A stretch of DNA of 64,000 nucleotides, from NCBI GenBank assembly GCA_014925825.1, contig JACGCK010000037.1:186001-250000 (forward strand), in the 5' to 3' direction. Below the pieces are notes generated by a model. That model did not search any database, was not told where the DNA came from, and was given only the letters and a program-made list of their open reading frames with translations. Positions 1 through 11,741 of the stretch are shown here, piece after piece; positions within the stretch are counted from its first letter, which is position 1; each line of letters begins with the position of its first letter. A program made the translations under genes and the position numbers. The stretch comes from Pholiota molesta. Taxonomy: Eukaryota; Basidiomycota; Agaricomycetes; Agaricales; Strophariaceae.

Positions 1-354
1 TATGTTAAAATCAGATACTCATTACATGGATAATCACTTACCAATGAGAGGTTGCATGATGAGACCAGAAACAGGACCTGCAACGAATACGACGGCCATA
101 CTCGACTTGGATAGCCCGAGTGACAACAGATACGGCGAAGCTGGGGTGGTTCAGACCAACAAACACATCTAATTGAAGATAGACTCACCATAAGACATCT
201 CCACGCTCCAAAATATCTGCACTCCAAGCAACCCAATCGTAATAATGGGCAGACGCGCCCATGGAGGCCCGGTGATTTTGGAGACGCCCTTGAATTGTTG
301 GTGCCGGTCCTCCTGGCCCTCATCCGCCACCGGCAGAGGTGAGAAGCCCGTCAT
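1..354 (-). CDS. Sugar/cation symporter of the GPH/sucrose-transporter type (MFS), N-terminal part, cut by the left edge
   Basis: Two exons are visible: 354-189 and 140-42, joined across a 48-base GT-AG intron, with a third beyond a GTAAGT donor at 41. The start at 354 gives a hydrophilic N-terminus of about 33 residues followed by membrane segment 1 (LPIITIGLLGVQIFWSVEMS), the joined motif MSYASPYLLSLGL and segment 2 (MAVVFVAGPVSGLIMQPLIG). The sequence around VEMSYASPYLLSLGL and AGPxSGLIxQPLIG is the signature of plant and fungal sucrose and alpha-glucoside/proton symporters, which import disaccharides across the plasma membrane with about 12 segments. Only the first two segments are present here. 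Substrate cannot be told from this part. Family call is firm, the exact start less so. The upstream side carries a transposon at 490-829. Confidence 0.85.
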
Positions 355-489
355 TGATCCAGGACGAGGTTATGAGAGAGCGGGCGCCGTCGCCGTTCGT
401 CGTGCTGGCTGTTGTGGTATAACACAGGAGCAGCGCAGTGTCCAGGCACTGGATATCTGGCAATCACGTGCGGACGCCAACGTTGATGA

Positions 490-829
490 CACGGCGGACA
501 TTCAACTGTCAGGTCGTGCCGGCGCTTGCGCTGTTAGGCTATTGTTTTGTGGCTGTTAGTTGGCTGTTAGGTCGCTGTTAGGTATCTAGCGAGGTAATAT
601 TAGTGGTCACAAGCTCAGTTGTCACGCTCTCGTGTATCAACAAATGTAATACTCATGTAGACTATTGTATAAGCAGGGTCTTAACAAATCTAAGGCGGCA
701 CAGAGTGACAGCAGATACTGTGACCAAAATATTACCTTGCTTGTTACCTGACAAGCAACCTAACAATAACCTAACAGAAACCTAACAGCGCAAGTATCGG
801 CACGACCTGACAGTTAAATGTCCGCCGTG
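490..829. mobile_element. Non-autonomous TIR transposon (MITE), CACTA/CMC-like, 340 bp
   Basis: The element begins CACGGCGGACATT and ends with the reverse complement. About 50 bases at each end are inverted copies with few mismatches, and several TGTTAGG/CCTAACA motifs follow as subterminal repeats on both sides. It is flanked by the 3-base direct repeat TGA (487-489 and 830-832). The paralogous E-family locus near 9990 has the same flanking sequence without the element and with a single TGA, so this is a true insertion. Terminal CAC and a 3-base target duplication fit CMC (CACTA/EnSpm-like) elements. There is no transposase frame inside, so it must be moved in trans. Confidence 0.85.
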
Positions 830-913
830 TGATGACATTGGCAACGTCGCATCGATTCCACCGGAATCCATCCTGTTTCTTGCCACCACTTGCGTTGGCA
901 TACCCATCCCAGA

Positions 914-2512
914 ATGCATCGTTGCTTCCTGATCTATGAAATCCTGGAACTCCTCTGCGAGGCCGTTTTCTACCAGTCAGAAAATGAAGATGACGTTGAT
1001 CGGCCGAGTCTGCTTGCTCTACTGAAAACATGTCGAGCCTTCAGCTTACCGGCTACGAAGTTGCTATGGCGAAGTCTCTCCAGCATCGTACCATTAATTC
1101 TTGCCATGCCCAGAGATTTGGTCAAAGTGCGACCCGCGACACTAATATTCGTAAGTGGATTATAATCTCGCTATTCTACTTTACACATCGTTGCAGGCTT
1201 TTCGGAGAGACACGTGCCTAGCGATTGGGAACGGTTCGATTTCTATGCGCCATTTGTAAAACAAATCGGGCCGACCACATTGCAGATGCGATCATCCTTA
1301 CCATCATATTATCTTGCGGACCTCGACGATAGCATTCGCCACGAATTAGGGAAACGAAACAAAATCTTACTGCCTAACCTCGACACGATATCGGTGAAAT
1401 CTGCCAACAGTAATCTCCCATTGGCCGAACTATTTATCGGCTCTCAGATTCACTGCATCGATCTCAAGATAAATCCCTCCATATTGCGTCCTTTTATGGG
1501 AATGTCATTGCCAACATTCCGTTCGCACCCCTTCGCTAAGATCTCTTCGCCTTTCGCAAGGATTATTTTGGACACCTGCGGAGGAAGCCGCATTTCGCCC
1601 AACACTCGAGACGGCGTTAGACAGCTTGGATCTGGAAGATTTCCGTTGCGACTTGTTCCGTCTATCCGATCACATGCTTGAGACCCTCGTACGAATGCCT
1701 CGTCTCCGTAAACTTAGTGTCTCCAAGGACATCCTGAGCCTATCACGCATACTCCGCTTATTTCCACTCCCAGTTCCTCAGTTGAAGGAATTCTCCGTAT
1801 TCACGGACAACGGCAACTTTGGCCCATCGGCTGTAGCACAGATCCTCATTGCTCTCCAACCGTCTCAACTGGAATGTTCCACCTCCTCCCCGGCGGAAGA
1901 GGCATGTCCAACACGACAGAGGAAATGCGCGACCTCGTATCTGCTATCAACACCAATTGCTCCCCGAAATTCCTCAAACACTTCAAGCTCGAAGGCTGGA
2001 GACCAAATCATCGGAATCACCCACCATTCTAGACTCCCAGTTACTCCGTCCGTTATTCGCGTTCTCGAACTTGCAGAGCTTCATCCTGGCCGCGTACCCC
2101 TTCAATTTCACCGATGCAGACGTCAAAGACCTCGCAATGTCATGGCCGTGCCTCGAGAAACTGTTTTTCGACACTTCCGTCGAGGACGGCTCCCAGACGC
2201 AAACCCGGACCACACTGAGATGCCTTCTCTGGTTCGCGATCTACTGCCCCAACCTGCGTTCCCTGTGTTTCGTCTTCCACGGGATAGATATACCTTCTCC
2301 TACACCGAGCTGTCTAAAGCTTCGGACCATAAGCTTTCCTTCCTGTCGTGGGGCATTCCACGGTCATTCAGCCATGGAAGGTGTCCGCGTTTTTCGATAC
2401 TGTTTTTCCGAACCTTGCATTGTTCAAATACAGTGGTTCGGTACGGGATGCTAACACTTTGGAGGCGTGGCGGAGGATAGAGGCTCGAACTCAGTGTAAA
2501 TGGCAGGCCTGA
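914..2512 (+). pseudogene. F-box/leucine-rich protein, E family copy 1, frameshifted
   Basis: Exon 1 (914-1150) encodes an F-box: LIYEILELLCEAVF, then LLALLKTCRAFSLPATKLLW. An intron with GTAAGT (1151) and TTGCAG (1196) follows, and exon 2 carries leucine-rich segments such as LRRLFPLP-type, LRKLSVSKDILSLSR and LQSFILAAYPFNF, ending with CKWQA at 2512. Proteins of this build are SCF ubiquitin-ligase substrate adaptors in other fungi; that role is an inference here. Compared with copy 2 (10077-11647), this copy lacks one base near 1216 (just after exon 2 begins) and is shifted again between about 1500 and 1620, so no continuous reading is left. It has some bases that copy 2 has lost, so both descend from an intact gene. 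The shared segment runs from about 452 to 2520. Confidence 0.8.
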
Positions 2513-2990
2513 CGGTCAGGACGCAAACTCCAGATCGACGACTTCGCGAGCCTGCTCATGCTCGCCACGCCGGTCCCTGCATGACGAAGAGATCACACGT
2601 GCAGCCGTTCGGGTACGACAACGGCGCGGCCTCGCCGGTCCCGGGGCTGGTCACGACGCTGTCCGAAGACCCGATGGTCGTGCAGGTGGCACTGGAGAAG
2701 GAGACGGCGAGTGAGGGGCATAGAGGAGGTGGAGGATGAGGACGCACCTTTGTTGTGACGCCTCCGATGCAGGAGCAGGAGGCGGAAAGGGGTGGTCGGC
2801 TTGGTTTGGGCGGTAGCTGCTGTGTAGTAGGGCGTGCGCCTATTCCCCATTTGGTCATGTCGGGGTGCAGGGTCGTTGGGCGGGAATTACCATACGGCGT
2901 GAAAACTGAAAAACACGTTAGTAACTGACCTTTTTTTGGGTGTAGGGAGATCGTAGGATCAAAGGTTAGCCCACCCCGAAGGGCAGGCTA
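2513..2990. other. GC-rich stretch without recognised gene
   Basis: The stretch 2500-2880 is GC-rich with coding-like composition on both strands, but no frame shows a family I recognise and short frames overlap in every direction. It may be a decayed gene fragment. Nothing was identified from 2880 to 2990. Confidence 0.35.
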
Positions 2991-3500
2991 ACGTGGATAG
3001 CTGTAAGTAGTCAGTCCATCGTGAATAAACAGGTTTGCGCACGTTTGGCGCACGTTGTGGATTAGGTGCCAAGTGTAATGTGACGGATTCGCGGAAGCTT
3101 GCGGCAGTGTGAAGCTGGGAATTACAATGTGTAAGTTCTCAGTTCAGTCAATAAACAGGTTCGCGTACCACGTTCATCCTTGCACGGAACACTTGAAGCA
3201 GGTCACGGAAAGTTCGCGGTGGTGGTGGGCCATGGCTGGAATTTCTCGCTATAAGTAGTCAGTCTATCATGAAAAACAGGTTGTGGATTAGGCACCGCGA
3301 CGGATGGATATTCACGCAGAGGCTTGCGGCAGGGCAAACCTGGGAATCACAAGGTGTAGGTTTTTTTGTTAATTGTCGATAAACAGGTTTGTGCACGTAG
3401 TCACAGAAAGTTTGAAGTTTGACGATCAGGCCGCAGGCATCAAGCTGTGGTTTGCGCAACAAGTCAAATCCTCGCACAGAACATTCGAAGCAAGTCACGG
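2990..3500. repeat. Four degenerate tandem units of about 105-130 bp
   Basis: A unit containing GTAAGTxxTCAGT, then AATAAACAGGTT, then TTGCGGCAGxG and GGGAATYACAA recurs, with starts near 3000, 3128, 3249 and 3354. The units differ by many substitutions and small gaps, so this is an old array. No reading frame continues across it. Confidence 0.6.
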
Positions 3501-4490
3501 AAAGTTTGGGCTGAATGGCGCGGAAAGTTGTAGATTGCAGCTGTATGAATTTCAGAGAGAGGAAAGGAAATACAAAAAAGCAGTGACATACCAACCCGTG
3601 CTTGTTGTTGGTTACGACGAAAAGCTAAAGTCGACATTAGCATGTAAATAGAAACTCGGCAGCCAGAATTTACCTCAGGAACCAAATGCGCAGCATTCTC
3701 GAGCTCCGAATAGAATTCCAAGTAAATAGTGCCCTTAGTGCCCTAAAATCGGCCGTCAGCATGTCAGGTAGTCCATGGACATGTGGGAGATTGCAAACTG
3801 GTGCTTAACCTCGGAATCAAGTTCTGTATTTCTGCAAGCACAAGATTGTTAGTCAGATACCCAAATATACTGTTTAAAAAGGACTTACCCCATACTTCCA
3901 GTCCACCGGAACTTCAAATATAGCATTAGAATATTTCCCGATAGAATTAGTACTGAAGCAGAAGATAACATACCAAATAATCATCCTGACATCGCATTCA
4001 CGTCCACGGGAAGTTCAAAAAAGAATATCTGCACTATAGTAATGGGCGCCTATTGTGTAAAATGACATACCTCGGAATATGTTGCCCTTCTGCAAGCATA
4101 GAAAAGTCAGTTGGTTTCCCGGACATCCAGATATGGTGTTCGAGGATGTGAGAAAACTTACCGCGGCATCAAAGCCTGATTTGCAAGAAGAAGCGGTCTG
4201 CAGGACGTTGAAAATGGTGTCAGAATATGTCAAGGAGTGCTTACCATGGCATCAATACCTAATTTGCAGGAAGAAGCAGTCCGCGGGAAGTCGAAATCTG
4301 GTGTCGGAGTATCTTGAAACTTGATCAGTACTGCGTTAGGTAAGAAAGATCATAGAAGAGAACATACATTCATGTGGAAGACCCGATCATTGTGGACCAG
4401 TCCGCAGAAAGTTCGGATATCGTCTCGGATAGCGGGAGATAGAATGAGTGCATTACTAGGTAAAGAAGAGAACATACCTATCATCAACGA
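3500..4490. other. AT-balanced region with splice-site-like motifs, no recognised gene
   Basis: On the minus strand, donor-like GTAAGT and GTATGT strings occur about every 80-120 bases (for example near 3890, 3972, 4068, 4161 and 4242), with short segments between them that could be small exons. Related segments recur, such as GCATCAAxxCCTxATTTGCA at 4168 and 4250. No protein family could be recognised, so this may be a decayed gene with many small exons or an old tandem array. Confidence 0.3.
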
Positions 4491-4493
4491 GGG

Positions 4494-4655
4494 CGCTGAT
4501 TGAGTGGTAGGTGGTCGCCTTTTGGCTGCGATATTGGGCACCTAAATGGTGGATACGGTTATGAGCACACGGTCAACAAGGGCAATAACTGAATGGTAGA
4601 TCATTCCTGGGCCCTGGCTATGACATTGGGCGCCTAAATGGCGGATACAGCAGTA
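4494..4655 (-). repeat. Two tandem exon-like units, 94 bp apart
   Basis: Read on the minus strand, CCATTTAG followed by GYGCCCAATRTC begins both units (near 4650 and 4556). Each continues through AYCACTCA or ATTCAG, GCCCT and GTTGA. The first-listed unit ends in a GGTATGTTC donor near 4489. Acceptor, short segment and donor arranged like this suggest a duplicated small exon. Confidence 0.5.
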
Positions 4656-4679
4656 TATCTCGAGACTGAATATATTAGC

Positions 4680-6080
4680 ATAGTTTAGCCATATCAAAAG
4701 TATCGACGACATACCATACTCAAAACTGGTATAGTGGAATGAAAGGAAACAGGATGGGACACGGTCATAACGACGGCAAGGAGGGAAGGGGGGATTCGGA
4801 AGCGTCAACAAAACTGCTGCCTTCTAATAATTTTCGCCGTCGAGGGTCGCCCAATTTCCGTGTGGTTCTCGCCCATCAGTGTAGGATCTAGACGTGTGAG
4901 CGAAGCTAAAGTTTTAGCCTTGCCAGCAAGCTGCAAAGGAAGCCCGACCGGAATATTACAATCAGGGTAGATTCATGTCACTGTCTCCCGCTCCCGAGGA
5001 CCGAGAATATTATCTCACAAATACTTACACACTTGCACTTTTTTCTTCCTACTTGAATTGCACACTTTTTCATACAGTTCATTCGGACACTGCAAAGCAT
5101 AGGAATTCAGTGGACATGCAAATTTTAGAGGAACGGTGCAGGAATTATGATTCCAGCAGCATTGGTGTAACCACCAAATTGCGTCCGAGAGTCGCAAAAA
5201 ATACCGGCGCAGAAGCAGTTACCAAATATACACTTGACGTACTTACCTTCCGAACCATTTACTTCCGTGTGTTTCGCAATGCTGAATTACGGTCTATGAA
5301 GCTAGTCGAATCAAGGAACACCTACATTATGATCCGCCATTTCCACCACATCGTCCCATTTTTTACATTTCATTACTCATTTTTTTCAGCCTACATGCCT
5401 GTTAATTTAAGCCCTCTGTTTTGGGGCTGCACATTAATGGACGCAATTTTGTGCTGCATAATGGTTTAGCGCCCACTGTGGACCGCCGGCATTTTGGTGC
5501 CAAAGCGCTCCGCACTTTCGCCCACGGCTCTGGCCGCAGATCTGTATTCATCGTGTTTTTATTTTTCCCTCCTTATACAAAGAAAACCGATGCAATGATA
5601 TAGTACATTGCGATTACAAGAGAAAAGATTAGATCTGGTATGATCTGCATGATCTGCATGCGGCCATTGATTCGAGTGCCGTTTCTCTATTATCAGACTT
5701 ACCGCGTCATCTGTAACTATAGAACGAGGTGGATAATTGAAGAATAAGTCTGAAAAACAGTGGCATAAGCACATAGATCGAATGCTTAAACGAAACAACA
5801 TACAGATCGCGGCTGATCTGTATCTAATCTTCGCATCACTGAATACCATATCACTCCGTTCCGAGTCCTAAGCCAAGAATACTACGCAAAGCACCTGAAT
5901 TAGATGGCATTCACTTGAGTGTAATGGCTTCTATACATTCTCGTTTGCGCTGACTACAGCGCTCCGTGACGAAGCGCAGAACACAGATCCCAATCTGCAG
6001 CCTCGCCTCCTCACCAAATTCGCAATTTCGAAAGCCACAATGAGCCGGTTATTTCACCCGTTGTGGGACCCTGACTTCCG
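4680..6080. other. No recognised gene
   Basis: The longest frame (4975-5469, plus) is AT-rich, has no recognisable motif and is crossed by donor-like strings on the minus strand (near 5020, 5244 and 5700). I see no repeat shared with the rest of the window and no protein family. Confidence 0.3.
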
Positions 6081-6084
6081 CGGC

Positions 6085-6995
6085 TAGGCTACGTGGCAGT
6101 GCGAATAGCGCGCGCCGTGCGCCGCCAAGTGTGTGGAGGAAGTGTTTGTAGCTCCCCATAGTGTAACTGCAATGATTAGCGCATTTCCATCGCATTTCAT
6201 AATCCTACTGGACGTTGTTTAGAGTACGTTAAAATACACTATACACTACCTATCTCCAGCTTTACGAGCGTACGAGCAAATGCGACTGCAGGCACTCCGT
6301 GCCACCCGACGGCACCTATGTCAAGACCCCGCATCGCAAACACGTTCGAAATGCAACGCACCCGGGGACGCAAAAAGCACGTAAATTACGCTCCATTACG
6401 GAAGCACGGAGGTTTACGCAGCGTGTTTCAGCCTAACCCTGGCTAATATTTCGTGCTTGAAGTAGAGGATTCGGAGCAGGGGGACATAGATTGAACGGAG
6501 GCACTAGAAATGCCCATTACTCGTATTCCTACCCTAAATCTTACGTCTAGTGTACGTGGCGGCGCGAATAGTGGGCGCCGTGTGTACCAAGTGGATGGAG
6601 GAAGTGTGTGCAGCCTCCCCATAGTATAACCGCATTGATTAGCGCGTTTCCAGTGCATTTCTTAATTATATTGTACAGATGTTTGGGATACGTTAGAGTA
6701 CACTAGACACTACATCTTCCCAGCTTTACAGAGCCGGACGAGCAAATGGCGACCGCAGGCACTCCATGCCACCCGACAGCACCTTGTGTCTCGACCGTCG
6801 CCTCGCAAACACATTCGAAATGCAGCGCAACCGGGGCCCGCGAAAAAGCACGTAAATTACCTCCCATCACAGAAGCACGGAGGTATTACGCGGCGTGTTT
6901 CAGCCTAACATCTGGCTAATATTTCGCGCTTGAAGTAGAGGATTCGGAGCAGGGGGACGTAGATTGAACGGATGGCGCTAGAAACGCCATTTCCT
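6085..6995. repeat. Tandem duplication of about 460 bp, two diverged copies
   Basis: Copy 1 spans about 6085-6520 and copy 2 about 6545-6995. Shared landmarks include GGAGGAAGTG (6135 and 6597), GCAAACAC followed by TTCGAAATGCA, AAAAGCACGTAAATTAC, TTTCAGCCTAAC and TAGAGGATTCGGAGCAGGGG (about 6463 and 6936). The offset grows from 462 to 473 because of small insertions. Neither copy holds a convincing frame. Confidence 0.85.
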
Positions 6996-7325
6996 CGTTT
7001 CCTGGGTTTTTCGGTCAGGGGCTATAGGCCTAGGCGCGGACAGAGCTGGGGTAGGGTTGACTCTGGTGGATGTTCGCACTGGAGTGTGCGGTGGGATTGC
7101 TTTGAGAATGTGTTTGCATAAGATATAATATTATTGCACTATAAACGGCTTGAAATACAGCATTGAAACAATAGAATCTTATTGATTGGTCTTCTACACA
7201 AGCAAGAATAGCCAGCTAATAGATACGGGAGGATATTGTAAAGGTTGGGAGGTTGATTTCGCGAATGGGAGATGGGGACGCGGAGGGACGGCGGGTATTG
7301 GACTTGCTCGCTTAACTTGACAATT
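6995..7325. other. No recognised gene
   Basis: Short flanking stretch between the tandem duplication and the R repeat. Only short minus-strand frames without a recognisable family are present. Confidence 0.3.
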
Positions 7326-9850
7326 CCGGTGTCGGACCCTGATTCGCATTCCGTTTCCATCCCAAACCCATTTATTCATTCTACTACGTACATGGGGTGT
7401 ATATGTATAAAAGGGCTACCTAGTTGATCATCTATCCTCATCCCCCAACCTCCTCATCTCTCCTCCGCTCTCCTCATCCTCTCCCATCGCCTCCACCTAC
7501 CCTACAGCCCGCGCACACTTTCGTCATGCCTCTGATGTTGGTACATAGCCGCCTACTTCCCGGGTAAGTGCACGCCTCCTTGATGCTGGTGATGGTCACT
7601 GACGTTTCCCTTTACATGTCGTCCGCCTGGAGCCGACGATCGACGACGGCGCATCCGGAGGCGCCGCTTGAGCGCAATGCTCGCCTTGGCTGGGTAAGTC
7701 GTCGGGCTTGTTGTCGCGCATCCTGTCCTCATTCCCCACCGCCTCTTCTCCTCCACTCTCCTCTCCACTCTCCTCCACCGCTCTCCTCGCCTCCGCCGTA
7801 CTTCCCGGGTAAGTGCGCGCCATCTCGATGCTCGCTATGGCCTCCATGTTAATCTTTACATGCCCGCCCTGCAGCCCGCGATCGACGACGACGGCGCAGT
7901 AACTGCGCCGTCGTCGGTAAGTGCGCGCTTATCGTTGCTCGTCATGGTCTCTGATGTTGCCTTTACACGCCCGCTGAGCAAACGATCGAGGACTGGCGCA
8001 TCCCGAGCGCCACCAGAGCGCACGCTCGCCTTCGCTGGGTAAATCGTCGGGCTCGTTGACACGCGTCCGAAGCTGAACACGGCAGCGGGGTCGCTGGCGC
8101 AGGACGATGGCGGGCTTGGGAGGACAGCGCCAGCCCAAAGCGCCGCTCGTCGATGAGGTGGCTGCGAAGCGATGAGCGTCCGCGCTGCCGTCTGCCTCCT
8201 CGCCCCTCGCTCGCCTCTGCCCTGCTGGTGCCTCCGCTGTTCGCCCGCAACGGATCGCCCCATCGTCCCAGCGCCATCGGCGTGTCAGCCACCCCCGCGC
8301 ACCGAGCGGGTCTGGTAGTACGTCAATGAAGCCGGCCCCACTGACACGATCTACGCTCGCCTTCCCCTTTGTTAGCTAGCCTGGCATGCCGCGGCAACGC
8401 GCTCGGACGTACCGTATACGCGCCCTCGCGCCGGCTGCAGCCCGCCCCGTACGTCCCACAGTCCATGCCCACGCCATCCGTCCGTCCTTGTGCTGACAAA
8501 CTCTGCTGCTAGCGCCTGCGATCGCGGAGGCGACATCGAGAGGACGGACGAGGGCGAACGGCGGAGGTAGCAGCGCCGTCGTCGTCGTCTTCGGCTGCGA
8601 CGTTCCTACATACAATTGGTGTAGGCAGCTGAAGGGTTGGATGGCGCGGGCGCTGGGTGGCGAGGCGCTGGTACGGCCGAGGTCAGTGTGAATTCAGAGT
8701 AATCCAAGGGAAAACTTACCTCGATATCGTGTGCTAGCAATCACCACCGCCTCCCGCGACAGCGAACACCGGGTGCGATGGACTCGTCGTCGTCAAGTCG
8801 TCGTCCAGCCGAGGCGCTTCGTTCCGCAGGGCGCCGTCGTCGATTCGGCCTCGTCGTCGATGGGTAGGGCCCGGCTCGAGGCAGGAATAGGACTGGGGGC
8901 GCAACGAAACCGCGCCGGGGCAAGGTGAGAGGGAGGTCAAGTCGTTGTAGTGGTGGGTGTAGCGGATCATGCACGGTTGGAGGTGGTGGGTGAAGTTGCA
9001 GAGGAGCGGCGGGATCGTCGACAAAGGGCAACGAGAGAGGGCGGGTGCGCGTCGGCGGCCAATAAGTCGGCGGAAGGTGTAGGCGTCTGGGGTGGTATGC
9101 GGCGGCGCACCTTTCGTGCCCTGCGCATCGTCAGCTTGTGCGGCATGGTTGCACTGAGTGCAGACATACCGTATACGCGGCCTCGCATACTGTCGAGGCC
9201 GCTGTCTTCTGGCTCGTACGGCCGCCCTTGTCCATTCCGTCTGACCTCGAGCTGACGCACTTCGTCCCGAGCGCACGGAATCGCCGGGGTGGGGCCTCGG
9301 AAAGCGAGAGGTGTAGGCGGCCGGGGTGGTAAGCGCCAAGGTAGCGTTCACGCCCTGCGCTGCAAACACGAGTCAGCTTCTGCTGCACGCTGTTTCATTG
9401 AGCTGAGGCGTACCGTATATGCGCTCGCGTCCGCTATCGCCGCGTAGTTCTCCCTTTGTGCATTCCATACGATCTTGGACTGCGGTGCTCCATCGTGTAG
9501 CAGCGGCGGCCGGGAGGACGCGTCGTCGTCGTTCTGCGGCTGCGATGATATCGCGGATCGTTGCAGGCGGATGAGAGGATTGGAGGGCGCAAACGCGGTC
9601 TAAGTCGGAGGGCGGTGGGTGGCGAGGCGCTGGAAAGGCCGAGGTAAGCGTGAATTCAGAGTAACGAAAGGGAACTTACATGCTAGCGATCAGCAACGCG
9701 GCGCCGAACGGAGGGCCGAGGAGTTGGAGGACGCGTCGTCGTGATTCAGCGGCTGCGATGTTCCTGCGGATCGCTGTAAACGGCCGAGATGGTTGGAGGA
9801 CGCGAACGCGGTAGGTGGCGAGGGGCTGGTATGGCCGAGGTAAGCGTGGA
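7325..9850 (+). repeat. Dispersed repeat R, copy 1, with core promoter and repeated splice-donor modules
   Basis: The left part matches 46260-46640: CTTGCTCGCTTAACTTG, then CTACTACGTACATGGGGTGT, a TATAAAAGG box and a C/T-rich leader. Inside, a module beginning GGTAAGTGCGCGCC, then GATGTTxCCTTTACA and CGATCGACGACGGCGCA recurs at about 7563, 7808 and 7915. A second module (CTCGCCTTxGCTGGGTAA, then GTCGGGCT) occurs at about 7680 and 8025. Further right, ACCGTATACGCG repeats at about 8408, 9167 and 9411, and GGCGAGGCGCTGG with GGCCGAGGT repeats near 8658, 9628 and 9816. The many arginine/proline-rich frames here conflict on both strands and are not convincing proteins. A transcribed non-coding unit or a mobile element are both possible. 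Confidence 0.65.
7406..7414 (+). promoter_or_regulatory. TATA box of repeat R copy 1
   Basis: TATAAAAGG lies just after ACATGGGGTGTATATG and before a pyrimidine-rich leader. The same box in the same context is conserved in copy 2 at 46342-46350, which supports a working RNA polymerase II promoter. Confidence 0.55.
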
Positions 9851-10076
9851 TTGGGAGGAAGAAAGGCTAGCGATCATCAACGAGATGGGTGGTGCATGGA
9901 CAGAGGGGGTGTACGCGTCCAGTGAAGCGGCGAGCAAGATCAGAGGTGTCGTTGACTGGATATCTGGCAATCACGTGCCGCGCCCAACGTTGATGATGAC
10001 ATTGGCAACGTCGCATCGATTCACCGGAATCCATCCTGTTTCTTGCCACCACTTGCGTTGGCATACCCATCCCAGA

Positions 10077-11647
10077 ATGCATCGCTGCTTCCTAATCTAT
10101 GAAATCCTGGAACTTCTGTGCGAGGCCGTTTTCTACCAGTCAGAAAATGAAGATGACGTTGATCGGCCGAGTCTGCTTGCTCTACTGAAAACATGTCGAG
10201 CCTTCAGCTTACCGGCTACGAAGTTGCTATGGCGAAGTCTCACTAGCATCGTACCATTAATTCTTGCCATGCCCAGAGACTTGGTCGATGTGCGACCCGA
10301 GAGAATGATATTCGTAAGTTGATTATAATCTCGCTATTCTACTTTAAACATCGTTGCAGGCTTTTCGAAGAGCCACTTTGCCTGGCGATTGGGAACGGTT
10401 CGATTTCTATGCGCCATTTGTAAAACAGATGCGATCCTTACCATCATATCAACTTGCGGACCTCGACGATAGCATTCGCCACGAATTAGGGAAACGAAAC
10501 AAAATCTTGCTGCCTAACCTTGGCACGATATCCGTGAAATCTGCCAACAGTAATCTTCCACCGGCAGAACTCTTTATCGGCTCCCGATTCACTGCATCGA
10601 TCTCAAGATAAATCCCTCCCATATCTCATCCTTGCATCGGAATGTCATTGCTAACATTCCGGTGCACACCCCTTCGCTAAGATCTCTTCGCCTTTCGCAA
10701 GGATCATTTTGGACGCCTGGAGACGAAGCCACATTTCGTCCAACACTCGAGACGGCGCTAGATAGCTTGGATCTGGAAGACTTCCATTGCGACTTGTTCC
10801 GTCTATCCGATCACATGCTCGAGACCCTCGTACGAATGCCTCGTCTCCGTAAACTCAGTGTCTCCAAGGATATCCTGAGCCTAGCGCGCATGCTCCGCTT
10901 ATTTCCACTCCCAGTTCCTCAGTTGAAGGAATTTCTGTATTCACGGACAACGGCAACTTTGGCCCATCGGCTGTAGCACAGATCCTCGTTGCTCTCCAAC
11001 CGTCTCAACTGGAAATGTTCCACCTCCTCCCCGGCGGAAGAGGCATGTCCGACACGACAGAGGAAATGCGCGACCTCGTATCTGCTATCAACACCAATTG
11101 CTCCCCGAAATTCCTCAAACACTTCAAGCTCGAAGGCTGGAGACCGAAATCATCGGAATCACCCACCATTCTAGACTCCCAGTTACTCCGTCCGTTATTC
11201 GCGTTCTCAAACTTGCAGAGCTTCATCCTGGCCGCGTACCCCTTCAATTTCACCGATGCAGACGTCAAAGACCTCGCAATGTCATGGCCGCGCCTCGAGA
11301 AACTGTTTTTCGACACTTCCGTCGAGGACGGCTCCCAGACGCAAACCCGGACCACACTGAGATGCCTTCTCTGGTTCGCGATCTACTGCCCCAACCTGCG
11401 TCCCTGTGTTTCGTCTTCCACGGGATAGATACCACCTTCTCCTACACCGAGCTGTCTAAAGCTTCGGACCATAAGCTTTCCTTCCTGTCGGTGGGGCATT
11501 CCACGGTCATTCAGCCAGGGAAGGTGTCCGCGTTTTTCGGTACTGTTTTTCCGAACCTTGCGTTGTTCAAATACAGTGGTTCGGTACGGGACCTAACACT
11601 TTGAGGCATGGCGGAGGATAGAGGCTCGAACTCAGTGTAAATGGTAG
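10077..11647 (+). pseudogene. F-box/leucine-rich protein, E family copy 2, frameshifted
   Basis: Exon 1 (10077-10313) is an open F-box exon nearly identical to copy 1. The intron (10314-10359) keeps its GTAAGT and TTGCAG ends, and exon 2 opens in the right frame with AFRRATLPGDWERFDFYAPF. The frame is lost by single-base deletions near 10588, 10929 and 11402; the downstream leucine-rich parts remain recognisable (LRSLRLSQGSFW, LVRMPRLRKLSVSKDILSL). This copy also lacks about 20 bases present in copy 1 near 1270. Shared sequence starts at the TGGATATCTGGCAATCACGTG motif near 9955 and ends near 11665. It lies tail-to-tail with the first F gene. Confidence 0.8.
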
Positions 11648-11741
11648 GCTTGGTGGTCGGGACTATGAAGACAATATCGAGCAAGATCAGCGTATGATAG
11701 CCATTTGCATGATGTATGCAGACAAGATAAGCTATACTATT

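Noticed and set aside
4975..5469. 164-codon plus-strand frame
   Set aside because: AT-rich, no motif, and donor-like signals lie on the opposite strand; chance cannot be excluded.
8734..9369. 211-codon frame on the minus strand within repeat R
   Set aside because: It crosses repeated modules and splice-like donors, has low-complexity R/P composition and is not kept in the second R copy.
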